From: Rhizophagus irregularis
Lineage: Eukaryota; Glomeromycota; Glomeromycetes; Glomerales; Glomeraceae
DNA length: 64,000 nucleotides
Assembly: GCF_026210795.1 (NCBI RefSeq)
Contig: NC_089448.1
Coordinates: 1,488,001 to 1,552,000 of the forward strand
Reading direction: 5' to 3'
The notes beneath the pieces were generated by a model. That model was given only the letters and a program-made list of their open reading frames with translations. It was not told the DNA's origin and did no database searches. Position 1 is the stretch's first letter. Each line of letters starts with the position of its first letter. Below, one piece after another: positions 50,783-61,679 of this stretch. Both the position numbers and the translations under genes were made by a program.

Positions 50783-52372
50783 TCATACACCTTTATAAAT
50801 ATAATGAATAATATTAAATTTCACTATTTTAACTCCTTTATCTTTAATTTGATTCAATAATTTTAATTCCTCATCATTCAATTCTTTATCCAAATTCACC
50901 ATACCAAGAGTTTTTAAATTATTGTTACTTCTTTCAATATAATTTAAAACAATTTTAAGAAATTCTAATTCAATAATATGATTTAAATTAATCATTTCAA
51001 AATTATTATGACAATTTTCTAAAAATTCCTTAAATTTTGAAAACTTATTGGAAATACAAGAACCAACATAAAAAGAAATTTTACTAACATTAATAGGTAC
51101 ATTATTTGCTAATTTTCTAAAAAATTTATCAATATCATAAAAAATAGTAATATTTAACATTTTTGCTCTTAAATCTTTAAAAAATGCTAACCCTGAAAAA
51201 TCAATATGTGAATAAATTCCTATTTTTAAAAGAATAAGATTTGGACAATACAATGATATATTTTCAATAAGTGGAATTGTAAGATTTTCAACTGATAATC
51301 TTTGTAATGGTTCACCTAGATATTTGATTATTGAAGGTGTGATATCAATATTCCATTTATCACGTATAAATGATATTTCCTTGAGCTTAAATGAAGCAAA
51401 ATTTAAAATCTCACATTGATTTAATAATAAACCTTCACAATATTCAAATATCAAACATTCTAAATTATATAAATTATTGAAACTCTTTAAACTGACATTA
51501 ACAAAGTTAGTGTTATTAAACTCAATATGAACTAAAGAATGCTTTTGAAATTCTAAGGATGAAAGAATATTATTTAATGAAGAAGAACAATTCCATAACT
51601 TAAATATTTTGAGTTTGTTTTGCCCTTGAATAATTTTATAAAGCTTTTTCCAAGTAGTTTTATCGATCAAATTATTGGAAGTTGTTGGATTAATTAATAA
51701 TCTTCTTGATCTTTGATTAAGGTTAATTATTAATTGTCTCAAGTTTAAACTAACATCAGCTATATTTCTTAAAAATTCTTGTCCAACTTCATTATTAGTA
51801 GTACCATTTAAACGAATACTTAATGAATTTAATTTTATTAAATTTAAGTTGGAATTTTGAACATTAAAGTTTTTAAAACTTTTTCCATAGAATAAATCTA
51901 ATGAAATATCTAATTTTTTAATGTTTCTACTTTGACGTAAAATTGATTTATGAAATATTGGAATAATTTCATTATACATTTTGCTATGAGAAATTGATAA
52001 ACCTGAACAATATCTTCTAATAGTGGAATTTATTCCAAAGTCATTATAATTTTCCAAATATTTTGGATATTCAAATAAAGGTTTATGTTCTTCATCAATA
52101 TTAATATTATTAATCTGGTTTACTTCTAGTTGTTCTTTCAATTGTAAAATTTCTGCTTTATTAAAGCAAAAAATTATGGTTGAGATTATCAGGTGATTTT
52201 TTTTGGATATTTTTACAAAAGGATTTGCAAAAGGATTTGCATAAAGAAAAGGAATCGTTGTTTTACACCAAAATCGATTAACTAATAAACAATTAAATAA
52301 AGTTGAGTCATCATTTTGAAGGTATTGTAAAATGTAATAAAAACAATCATCTGTTAAATAAGATAAAGTCAT
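50783..52372 (-). CDS. F-box-type LRR protein, array copy 3 (family 2)
   Basis: Intronless, 529 residues, starting MTLSYLTDDCFYYILQYLQN, followed by DDSTLFNCLLVNRFWCKTTI (the F-box). The N-terminal variant DDS and PFLYANP is shared with copy 4, whereas the body is the same as copy 2. A 12-bp tandem duplication gives ANPFANPF near residue 50, replacing the AV of the other copies. The LRR-like region and C-terminus (HYIYKGV) are intact. One conservative change near the end (VKFN against VEFN) separates it from copy 2. Probable SCF adaptor with unknown target. Confidence 0.83.
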   Translation of the reverse strand: MTLSYLTDDCFYYILQYLQNDDSTLFNCLLVNRFWCKTTIPFLYANPFANPFVKISKKNHLIISTIIFCFNKAEILQLKEQLEVNQINNINIDEEHKPLFEYPKYLENYNDFGINSTIRRYCSGLSISHSKMYNEIIPIFHKSILRQSRNIKKLDISLDLFYGKSFKNFNVQNSNLNLIKLNSLSIRLNGTTNNEVGQEFLRNIADVSLNLRQLIINLNQRSRRLLINPTTSNNLIDKTTWKKLYKIIQGQNKLKIFKLWNCSSSLNNILSSLEFQKHSLVHIEFNNTNFVNVSLKSFNNLYNLECLIFEYCEGLLLNQCEILNFASFKLKEISFIRDKWNIDITPSIIKYLGEPLQRLSVENLTIPLIENISLYCPNLILLKIGIYSHIDFSGLAFFKDLRAKMLNITIFYDIDKFFRKLANNVPINVSKISFYVGSCISNKFSKFKEFLENCHNNFEMINLNHIIELEFLKIVLNYIERSNNNLKTLGMVNLDKELNDEELKLLNQIKDKGVKIVKFNIIHYIYKGV

Positions 52373-54110
52373 TTTTAAAAATTTAGGAAGGAAAGAAAGT
52401 TTTACAGGATATCGGAGTAAAACTAGTCATTATAAGCCCAATTTTAGAAGTTATATGACTGTACATCACTTTTGTAATACTGTTGATTGACATGTGTAAA
52501 TTGTGTGATATATGACGTATTGTACTTCATCATTTTTTGATGTATTACACTGCTGATCATACAGTTAGGTGGTAAGACAAATTTTGTTACCTTGAACCTT
52601 ATATTCACTAGTTTATTTATTTCAGTTTTTCAGCATTTCAATAAATGCAAATAATTTTATTAGTTTTATTTGAAATAGTAATTAATACATTTTACTAATT
52701 TCATTCTTCTCATTCCAATTTTGTTCTTGAAAATCATTTATTTTTTTTTAAAAAAAAAAATTATAATTTTTGAACTCATGTACAGTAACGAATGATGATT
52801 TCTATCTTCAAATCTGAACTGGTGGTTTAAAAAAGTTATATTCACAGTTTTTTTTTTTTTAATTTCTTGATGATAAATATGGTGCCGGAAGTCAATACTA
52901 GACGATAAAATTGAAGTACTTATAAATCTTTTAACATTTTAAAAAAATAGAATTTTAAAAAAATAAATTTGTAACTTTATTCTTCAAGACAAGTACTATT
53001 AAATTACCGGTCAGATTTTTTAAAATAGTCTACATAAAAAGTTATAAGCGTTTAAAAATTTGTGTAATTTTTATATGATCGGCCTAAATTAAAAAATCAT
53101 GTGATTTCAATTTAAAATTTTCATAATTCGGATTGAAATTTAATTACTAAATGGTAAAAATTTATCTCAAATTTGAATTTAGCCTATTATCAGATCAATT
53201 TCCAAAACAGATGTCAATTTGGTTCATTTTTTTGGCTGATTTTCTTTTTTATACATGCTCATATTTGATTTTTACTTAATTCGTTCAAAATCGCGAGTTT
53301 TTATTGGTCATTTTGCTACTCACGTAATAAACCAAAAATTTAAAAAATATTTTTTTTATACTCCAGAATTGAGAACTTGTGAATCAAAGCCATCCTTAGT
53401 ACTGTAGTACTATGTCAAACAGCGATTTCCCATTCGGATTTTTTTTTCTGTTTATTCTTTTTTTTACTAATTATTTTTTTTATTTTTTATTTTTTTTTTG
53501 ATGAGGAATTTGTTAATGGCTTAGCAAGTTACAGGAAAACCTAAATCTTTTCATTATGGATTTTATAAAAAATCAAAGCTCTTTATTTTTATACCCGTTA
53601 TTGTGTGGTAAATGTGTCTTTAAATCGCGGAATTATGGTAAATTATTTCTGGTATACTTTATTGTGTAAGGTTTGTTTATTGGTAGGTATTGGTTTCAGC
53701 ATTTAATATAATGATTCCTGAAAACCATGAAGTTGACTTGTACCCATATATATATATATCCAACTGGACCTTACGCTTCATTTGATGGAAGAATATACGA
53801 AGAAGTAGAAAAAAATTGAAAATGAGTCAATTTAGTAGAATATAATAATTTTAGTTTTGGAAATAAAGAAAAAAAGAATTTTAAAATACAAGTAGTCTAA
53901 CAAATTATAACGTATTATCAAATGACTTTCACGATTTATTCACTTGTAAAAATACTAGTTTATTCAATATTTTTTCTAAATTATACACCCTAATTTTTAT
54001 AAACAAAAAAAAAATAAAAAAAAATAAAAAAATAACAAATAGTAAATAAATAAAATAAACCCTAAAGCTAAATATATAAACCCTTAATTTACTAAATATA
54101 AATACTAATA
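52373..54110. repeat. Array intergenic unit 3
   Basis: Same layout as the other units but more diverged, closer to the sequence after copy 4 (shared GGAAGGAAAGAAAGTTTTAC, AGTTATATGACTGTACATCA). It contains extra ATTTCAATTTAT-type insertions. The CACGTG site is altered here to CATGTG. At 53,824-53,843 it carries GAGTCAATTTAGTAGAATAT, the unoccupied counterpart of the 8.45 kb insertion site. No intact gene. Confidence 0.7.
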
Positions 54111-55625
54111 TCATGCAACTTGAATATAATGAATACTATTAAATTCCACCAATTTAATTCCTTTATCTTTAATTTGATTCAATAATTTTAATTCCTCCTC
54201 ATTAAATTTTTTATCCAAAATTATCATACCAAGAGTTTTTAAATTATTGTTACTTCTTTCAATATAATTTAAAACAATTTTAAGAAATTCTAATTCAATA
54301 TTATGATCTAAACTAATCATTTCAAAATTATTATGACAATTTTCTAAAAATTCCTTAAATTTTGGAAAATTATTGGAAATACGAGAACTAACATAAAAAG
54401 AAATTTTACTAATATTAATAGGTACATTATTTGCTAATTTTCTATAAAATGCTAACTCTGAAAAATCAACATGTGAAAAAATTCCTATTTTTAAAAGAAT
54501 AAGATTTGGACAGTACAATGGTATATTTTCAATAAGTGGAATTGTAATATTTTCAACTGATATTGTTTGTAATGGTTCACCTAGATATTTGATTATTGAA
54601 AGTGTGATATCATCATTCCATTTATCACGTTTAAATGATAGTTCTTTGAGCTTAAATGAAGCAAAATTTAAAATCTCACATTGATTTAATAATAAACCTT
54701 CACAATATTCAAATATCAAATATTCTAAATTATATAAATTATTTAAACTCTTTAAATTAACATTAACAAAGTTAGTGTGATTAAATACAATATGAACTAA
54801 AGAACGCTTTTGAAATTCTAAGGATGAAAGAACATTATTTAATAAAAAACAATTCCATATTATAAATATTTTGAGTTTGTTTTGCCCTTGAATAATTCTA
54901 TAAAGCTTTTCCCAAGTAGTAGTATCGATCAAATTATTGGAAGTTGTTGGATTAACTAATAATCTTCTTGATCTTTGATTAAGGTTAATTATTAATAGTC
55001 TCAAGTTTAAACTAACATCAGCTATATTACTTAAAAATTCTTGTCCAATTTCATTATTAGCAGTACCAATTAAACGAATAATCAATGAATTTAATTTTAT
55101 TAAATTTAAGTTGGAATTTTGAACATTAAAGTTTTTAAAACTTTTTTTATAGAATAAATCTAATGTAATTTCTAATTTTTTAATGTTTCTACTTTGACGT
55201 AAAATTGATTGTTGAAATATTGGAATAATTTCATCATACATTTTGTTATGAGAAATTGATAAACTTGAACAATATCTTAAAATAGCGGAATTTATTTCAA
55301 ACTCATTATAATTTTCCAAATATTTTGGATATTCAAATAAAGGTTTATGTTCTTCATCAATATTAATATTATTAATCTGGTTTACTTCTAGTTGTTCTTT
55401 CAATTGTAAAATTTCTGCTTTATTAAAGCAAAAAATTATGGTTGAGATTATCAGATGACTTTTTGTGGATATTTTTACTGCAAAAGGATTTGCATAAAGA
55501 AAAGGAATCGTTGTTTTACACCAAAATCGATTAACTAATAAACAGTTATATAAAGTTGAGTCATCATTTTGAAGGTATTGTAAAATGTAATAAAAACAAT
55601 CATCTGTTAAATAAGATAAAGTCAT
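54111..55625 (-). CDS. F-box-type LRR protein, array copy 4 (family 2)
   Basis: Intronless, 504 residues, starting MTLSYLTDDCFYYILQYLQN, then DDSTLYNCLLVNRFWCKTTI (F-box, residues 1-48). The LRR-like region has LKKLEITLD-type units, LIKLNSLIIR, LRLLIINL, LKIFIIWN, LEYLIFEY, LKELSFKR and LILLKIGI. It is the most diverged member together with copy 1. It retains HVDFSELAF but lacks the FKDLRAKMLN...DKF piece of copies 2 and 3. The tail is NSIHYIQVA. It is the most upstream unit in the direction of transcription. Likely SCF substrate adaptor. Confidence 0.83.
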   Translation of the reverse strand: MTLSYLTDDCFYYILQYLQNDDSTLYNCLLVNRFWCKTTIPFLYANPFAVKISTKSHLIISTIIFCFNKAEILQLKEQLEVNQINNINIDEEHKPLFEYPKYLENYNEFEINSAILRYCSSLSISHNKMYDEIIPIFQQSILRQSRNIKKLEITLDLFYKKSFKNFNVQNSNLNLIKLNSLIIRLIGTANNEIGQEFLSNIADVSLNLRLLIINLNQRSRRLLVNPTTSNNLIDTTTWEKLYRIIQGQNKLKIFIIWNCFLLNNVLSSLEFQKRSLVHIVFNHTNFVNVNLKSLNNLYNLEYLIFEYCEGLLLNQCEILNFASFKLKELSFKRDKWNDDITLSIIKYLGEPLQTISVENITIPLIENIPLYCPNLILLKIGIFSHVDFSELAFYRKLANNVPINISKISFYVSSRISNNFPKFKEFLENCHNNFEMISLDHNIELEFLKIVLNYIERSNNNLKTLGMIILDKKFNEEELKLLNQIKDKGIKLVEFNSIHYIQVA

Positions 55626-56404
55626 TTTTAAAAATTTAGGAAGGAAAGAAAGTTTTACAGGATATCGGAGTAAAACTAGTCATTATAAGCCCAATTTTAG
55701 AAGTTATATGACTGTACATCACTTTTGTAATACTGTTGATTGACATGTGTAAATTGTGTGATATATGACGTATTGTACTTAATCATTTTTTGATGTATCA
55801 CACTGCTGATCATACAGTTAGGTGGTAAGACAAATTTTGTTACCTTGAACCTTGTATTCACTACAAATGGTTTATTTACTTATTTCAGTTTTTCAGCATT
55901 TCAATAAATGCCAAATAATTTTATTAGTTTTATTTGAATAATTGAAACATTTACTAAGTCCATTCTTTTCATTCCAATTTCGTTCTTGAAAATCTTTTTT
56001 TTTTAAAAAAAAAATTTATAATTTTTGAACTCATGTATAACAAACGAATGACTTCTATCTTCAAATCTGAACTGGTGGTTTGAAAAAGTTATATTCACAG
56101 TTTCTTTTTTTATTTTTTTGATGATAAATATGGTGCCGGAAGTCTATATTAGACGATAAAATTGGAGTACTTACAAATTTATTTTTTTAAAATTCTATTT
56201 TTTTAAAAATATTAAAAGATTTATAACTTTATTCTTCAAGACAAGTACTATTAAATTACCGGTCAGATTTTTTAATGTCTACATAAAAAGTTATAACAGA
56301 TAAGCGTTTAAAATTTGTGTAATTTTTTTATGATCGGCCTAAATTAAAAAATCATGTGATTTCAATTTAAAATTTTCATAATTCGTTAATTACTAAATGG
56401 TAAA
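55626..56404. repeat. Array unit upstream of copy 4, with a 52-bp micro-inversion
   Basis: Same leader and order as unit 3, broken at about 56,404 by the second insertion. The segment 56,173-56,224 (begins ACAAATTTATTTTTTTAAAA) is the reverse complement of the equivalent segment in the other units (52,920-52,973 begins ATAAATCTTTTAAC). The flanks on both sides are collinear. No gene. Confidence 0.7.
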
Positions 56405-57770
56405 AGCTTTCGACAATTTCAAGCAAAAAAAGAGAAAGCATTGGACACCATCTTATTTAGAACTCGATGAAAATAATAAGAAATCACACGCCAACCTTTT
56501 ATATTACCGGTGGGTATATTAGCTTAAAAAGACAATATATTCTCATCGTCTCGGTATATCCTACAAGACAAAAATTGAAGCTAATGGCAAAAAATTTTTT
56601 ATCGACCACGATAAAAGCTACATGTATCAGAAAAGATTTCTAGAATTTTGTCAAGATTATAGTCCAAAACCTCGTACCGCAAGGAAATTACGTGCTCGAT
56701 TTGAACGACAATTTTATGCGCTTCTGATAACATTGTTAATAATCCGGATCACATGGATCTAGAATATAAATTAGCTACTGCTTAAAACACAGATTTTTGT
56801 TTTTGAAACAATAATGTTTTAACAAACCGATATCTCACCTTAAATACAAAATGTTTAAGGATTTACCTTATACAGATGAATACAATCATCAAATTCCTGT
56901 TAAATTTTTACGACCATCCTCTGATGATACTTTAGCCAATATACAACCCAATGCATCCTCTAATAATAATACTTCAAATATATCTATAGAAACTCCACTA
57001 GTATTTACTGAAGTAGCTACTGCTTATTATACCTCCTCGGGAGAAGTACGTTCTGCGAGATATCGCGTCAAAATTTTAATCGTGAACAAAGAAGAAAAGA
57101 ACCAGAATTCAATTTATTTGACAAAGATCCTGATACGATTGTGGATACTCAAACAGATGTAAATGTTATTATACCCTAAAATCACAACGGAATATGACGA
57201 GGCTGATATTCCTGAATACTTACGTCCGTTTATACCTGTTGATGGTAAAGTTTATTCTACCGATCTCAATAATAATAAAAAGATTCTTCTTGATGTGGGA
57301 AGTAAAGAATGGCTCGCCGAGTTATGTAGAAGAAGAGAATCCGCTAATGAAACAAACTCCCGTCAAGTCAATTCACTCGGCATTTCTGACAAGAAACTTG
57401 GAAAAACGTACTGAAGTATCACGTGATCTTAATCGTCCTTACAACTCCTTATTTTACTAAACGTAAAAAATCTACTTCTATCCTAATGGAACTTGACTTA
57501 CAATATAAAACTTCCAATTAGAACACCCTGGAATTTTCCGCAAAAAAAAAACAGTCATGATCGTGACACTTCAACGTCTCTCAGTCAAGATACGAAGAAA
57601 CAGAAATTGGATACTTTTCAACAATCTAGTAAAAGACCTATTGTACCTTCAGATGATAATATCCGGCAAGTCCTGCCCTGGCTATGCAGTCGGAACGATT
57701 TCTTATTCCACCCATGGAATCAACTAGAGCCAATGATTTTACCTTTATAGTAGTCTACATCATTTAGCAT
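56405..57770 (+). pseudogene. Unidentified decayed gene within the second insertion
   Basis: Pieces in different frames read as protein. These include KAFDNFKQKKRKHWTPSYLE (56,405-56,520, then stop), IEANGKKFFIDHDKSYMYQK and RFLEFCQDYSPKPRTARKLR, DNIVNNPDHMDLEYKLATA (stop at 56,785), and MFKDLPYTDEYNHQIPVKFL (from 56,851). After frame changes come REQRRKEPEFNLFDKDPDTI, ITTEYDEADIPEYLRPFIPV (to about 57,410), and SHDRDTSTSLSQDTKKQKLD with SSKRPIVPSDDN (to 57,748). Composition is less AT-rich and codon-like, but at least three frame changes are needed. No domain recognised. It could be a transposon gene or a host gene fragment carried by the insertion. Confidence 0.5.
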
Positions 57771-57942
57771 TTAAACAATTTATTGGAATAGTGTGAATCA
57801 TTCCACTTCTAACAGTATTTACGAATGGCGACATTTATGTCGAAAGGAAAATACGGGTTCTTCATTTTTTTTTTGTAGGTTTGTTTTATTTTTTCGGTTC
57901 GTAGTACTAGTTGTAGCGTAGTTTACTTTTAGTATAGTTTAG

Positions 57943-58715
57943 CATATCCGCCGATCTGCGGAATTAACAAAATTCGTCTAAATTAAGGAATTTGACAATA
58001 ATTTAATAAAAATTAGGTAAATTAAGTTTTGCAAAAATGATCACACTTGTGCTACATGATCATATGACAAATATTAAGAAATTACTTCAACAAAAAGTAG
58101 CGTTAAAAAAATTTTTTTCTTTCGTAAACTCCCTATTAAACTCCCCATCAACCCCCCATCAACTTTTCAAACAGTTTTTACATCAAGTAAGTTGAGAATT
58201 TTTGCAAGTATATTTGTAATTATTTTATATTAGATACAACTTGGAGCTGTTTTTTTATTTTTTTTTTTATAGTTTATAGAAAAAATTTATTTAGAAAGCA
58301 AAATTATTCAAAAAAAATCTTTTCAATAAATAAATAACTCTAAATATTAATAATGATGTTTTAGCAAATTTAGATTATGTATTGATTAGTTGTTTAATTA
58401 AAATCTATTTGATATTTATTATTAATTATTTTTCAGTTAATTTTTTTTCGTTAAATCATTAAATATTCTGAATTTTGTAAAGTTTTTCTTTTGTTTTTTT
58501 TAATAAACTAACTTTATAATATTTTTTTCTTTTTTTTCTAGAAACTCCTTCTACTAGCTTCGGGTTAAAGAGGTAAATATTTTGGGAGAGGTCTTAAAAG
58601 TTTTTTTATATATTTTTTGACATTTTTTCTTACGTAGGAACGGGTTTTGATCAATTTTAATCAGTACTGCGCCACATAACTGATGATCAGCAAATTCCGC
58701 AAATCGGCGGATATG
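57943..58715. mobile_element. Inverted-repeat element with CATATCCGCCGAT termini
   Basis: The left end CATATCCGCCGATCTGCGGA, then ATT, matches the reverse complement of the right end CATATCCGCCGATTTGCGGA, then ATT. The 770-bp interior has GT-AG style intervals (GTAAGTTGAG after TTTTTACATCAA; TTTTTTTCTAG before AAACTCC; AGAGGTAAATAT; TTACGTAG). No target duplication is clear (TAGTT lies near both ends but not at symmetric positions). Similar single termini occur near 29,193 and 31,789. Confidence 0.65.
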
Positions 58716-58787
58716 GGTAGTTCCAATTACTTGAATTGTCTCTGTAGCTTTAGTTAGCGCACGCTTTTACAATAATAGATACGTTTA

Positions 58788-58945
58788 CTATCAGATCAAT
58801 TTTCCAAAACAGATGTCAATTTGGTTCATTTTTTTGGCTGATTTTCTTTTTTATACATGCTCATATTTGATTTTACTTAATTCGTTCAAAATCGCGAGTT
58901 TTTATTGGTCATTTTGCTACTCACGTAATAAACCTAAAATTTAAA
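58788..58945. repeat. Displaced array-unit fragment
   Basis: ACTATCAGATCAATTTTCCA, then AAACAGATGTCAATTTGG and CGCGAGTTTTTATTGGTCAT, continues the array-unit sequence that was cut at 56,404. Roughly 25 bp of unit sequence are missing at the junction. This shows that 56,405-58,787 is inserted DNA. Similarity ends near 58,945. Confidence 0.7.
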
Positions 58946-59081
58946 ACATTATCGAGTATAGACTTCAGGCATCATAAGTGAAAGAATTTTTTCAATGGAT
59001 AATATATATAAACAAATCAAAATCAAAATACGAGTAAATTTAATAATATAGAAAACATTTTCAATTTTACTATATTTCCTA

Positions 59082-59252
59082 CCCTATAAAAAATTTATTC
59101 CATGTTTTCTTATTCCATGTTATTTCCGTAAATGTATCATATTCATCATATTCACGGAATTATAGCTTCAAAAAAAGGAAATTATCCAAGTTGCTTAGAT
59201 TTTTCATAAATGTATCCATATACAGAAATCACGGATAAAATTTTTTATAGGG
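59082..59252. mobile_element. MITE, CCCTATAAAAAA family, copy e
   Basis: Starts CCCTATAAAAAATTTATTCC, has TTCCATGTTATTTCCGTAAA inside, and ends CACGGATAAAATTTTTTATA, then GGG. 171 bp. No clear target duplication (CTA on the left, TAT on the right). Confidence 0.75.
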
Positions 59253-60730
59253 TATACATGTAATATATACTTTAATCTACAAAAATATATAAAAATTAGA
59301 ATCAATTACTTCTTCATATCATTTTATCGAAATTTATAATTCATCAACTAGCTGACCCTCACACCGACTTTCCCAGCGTACCACGAAAAATGTCACGAAA
59401 TGACCGGCGTTACAACATTCGGCTGAAATTATGGCGTACATGATGTAGGGTCGAAAAATATCCCATGTATCATTTTTATATTTGTATTTATTGTTTTCTA
59501 ATCAATAAATAACAAAAAAGGGATAGTGAATTAGATGGATTATACCAAAAATTTAATTCAATGTATGGATTCATGTAATGTTAATTAATAAAATAAATAT
59601 ATATTCTAAAAACTACAACTCTAAGGACCCTAGCTTATTTATTAAATTATTGCAATTTAAAACTTGAAAGTAAATATGCGGTAAATTTTCCTTTATTAAT
59701 TATTATTACAAAGAAATTGTATGAGCCACTCCCCTTAAAAAAATCAAATAATTTGAAATTAAGGCGCAGTAAGACGTTAATGACTTGAAATGGTTTCGGA
59801 AGAATGTGATGTCGGAGAAATGACAAATTACACGCGATATATCACGGGTGGTGTTTATTTAAAAAAGATGGGTAAAAAGTCTATCAATATTGGAATAAAT
59901 AGTCTATTATTATTAGCCAAAATAAGTATATTAAAGGGCTTTATGGTAATACCGTCAGTTAATTCATAGAATATCATGATTTTCACAGCGCAAAGATGAA
60001 AAAAAAATTAGAAACGGAAATATCATCCGACAGATGAAAGACTAAATATATTCGATCCGAAGCGTTATATAAAACATATTAAAAAAATATGTATCTCTCC
60101 CATTAAAATTTGTAATCACCATAAAAAGATGGCAGTTTACTTGTTTAAATAGTAACTGATTTTTTTTTCACTTTAAATACTATAGGCGTCATATGTGTAG
60201 CGTCACTAGCGTGATTAATTTTATGAAGAAATTGTTTCCTTTTTCATACATATGCTGTGAACGAATCTAATTGTTTATATCAAAGGCATCCCCATATAAT
60301 TTAATTTATTTAATTTATTTAAACTTTTTTAATTCCATTATTAAAATAACAATTGGCTTTATATAACTAATAATAGTAAATCTGCCACAATCATTAATAA
60401 AATATTTTATAAATAAAGAAATTAGTTAGATAAATTGTATGGTTAACGCAATAATTAAAAAGTCAAAGTTGCGTGGAAATTATTTAAATGGCTTGATGCA
60501 TGATTAAAATAGTTTATTTTAATCAGAAAACTTATTTTGTTTTAATAAAAGCAAATATTATGGTCACGAGCTTCCTGATTATTTAATGCATTTAGCCAAA
60601 ATATGAAAAGATCTGCAGGATAATTTTATTTGTTTCGATTTGTAAAAAAATAATTTCATTCAAGATAATATACTACACTGTATCTAAATTCATATGTTCG
60701 GAATTTAATTAGAAATTATCTAATTAAAAC
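59253..60730. other. Intergenic region, nothing coding supported
   Basis: About 1.5 kb. 59,340-59,460 is less AT-rich (CTGACCCTCACACCGACTTT) and may be a repeat edge. The rest is AT-rich without a convincing frame. Confidence 0.4.
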
Positions 60731-60920
60731 TTTATTGTTATTTTTTTTAAGTCTTTATAGAATTGATGAATACATGAAGTACGTAATTCACATGTCAGAT
60801 CATTTTCGCGGATACTACAGTATACAATCCCGTAATAGAATAAACAGCAGCCCTTTGTCCAGTGGCATTGGTTACTTTTCGCTAACTTTAATATGTAATT
60901 GGATGAACAATTTCATCATA

Positions 60921-61090
60921 TGTAACGTACTCAATATGTCGGATATTAACGAGCGTAACAATAAAAAACAATTGATAATATTATTTATATTGTTTGGCGT
61001 TCTTTATCTTTTATTACACGAAAAAAAAGGTAAGAGTTCCCGTGACTCCTGTTTTTATCCAGCTTATAATAATGCAACCTTTGTCTTTTG
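60921..61090 (+). CDS. Small possible membrane protein, uncertain
   Basis: A longer frame (from 60,735) is open, but the most reasonable start is the ATG of MSDINERNNKKQLIILFILF near 60,933. This gives a short hydrophilic head, one hydrophobic stretch (LIILFILFGVLYLLL) and a basic tail HEKKGKSS. A GTAAGAG right after HEKK could be a splice donor, in which case the listed 3' end is wrong. The upstream sequence (TTGATGAATACATGAAGTAC) resembles the sequence near 62,673 (TTGATGAATACCAG...GAAGTAC), suggesting a duplicated promoter or leader. No family recognised; may not be a gene. Confidence 0.3.
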
Positions 61091-61350
61091 AGCATGAATT
61101 TTTTTTCCACTAAAGCTCTTTCCTTTCATCACCGCTATATTTGGTTACATATTTATTACTTCTGTAATAAATGAAAAGGATTTTATAGGCAAATAAAAGA
61201 GTACCCACATAATTAATTAAACTAATATGGTGTATGGTATGTTATCTTCAATAAACTAATATGATGATTTTGTGTACCTTAAGCGCGATGAGGGAACCCT
61301 TGTTATTTCTATTAAAATGAAAGAGAAAGAAATTATATAATCGTATATAA

Positions 61351-61679
61351 TGAAAGTGATGGAAATTTCCTTTCTTAAAGACGGAGTTTACATTCAGAAT
61401 CACATTCAAAATAATTTCGACGGCATATTCACCGTAAGTAAGTAGTAGAAATAAATGCTTTTATATTATAATTTTCTTTATTAAAGAAATCGGGATCAAT
61501 AATTTATACGCAGTCCATCATTCAGTTCCTCGAAATGAAACGTCCAATCATTTATCAAGAAAGGCCATACAAGGTGATGATGTCTAAATTGTAGTAAACA
61601 AGTATCTGATATGTGGCAAGATCTACCTGAAGATCAAAAAATTGGGTTACGAGCTCAGCACTCTGCAATCGAATCATAA
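61351..61679 (+). pseudogene. Decayed HMG-box-like gene
   Basis: ATG at 61,351 starts MKVMEISFLKDGVYIQNHIQ and reaches a GTAAGT donor at 61,434. An acceptor TTAAAG ends at 61,486. Exon 2 reads SIIYTQSIIQFLEMKRPIIY, then RPYKVMMSKL, and stops. A shifted frame continues at once with SKQVSDMWQDLPEDQKIGLR and stops at 61,679. 'SKxVSxMWxxLPEDxK' is the typical second half of an HMG box, and 'MKRP' often begins one. The frameshift between MSKL and SKQV suggests a broken gene of the HMG-box (MATA_HMG-like) expansion known in these fungi. Confidence 0.5.
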
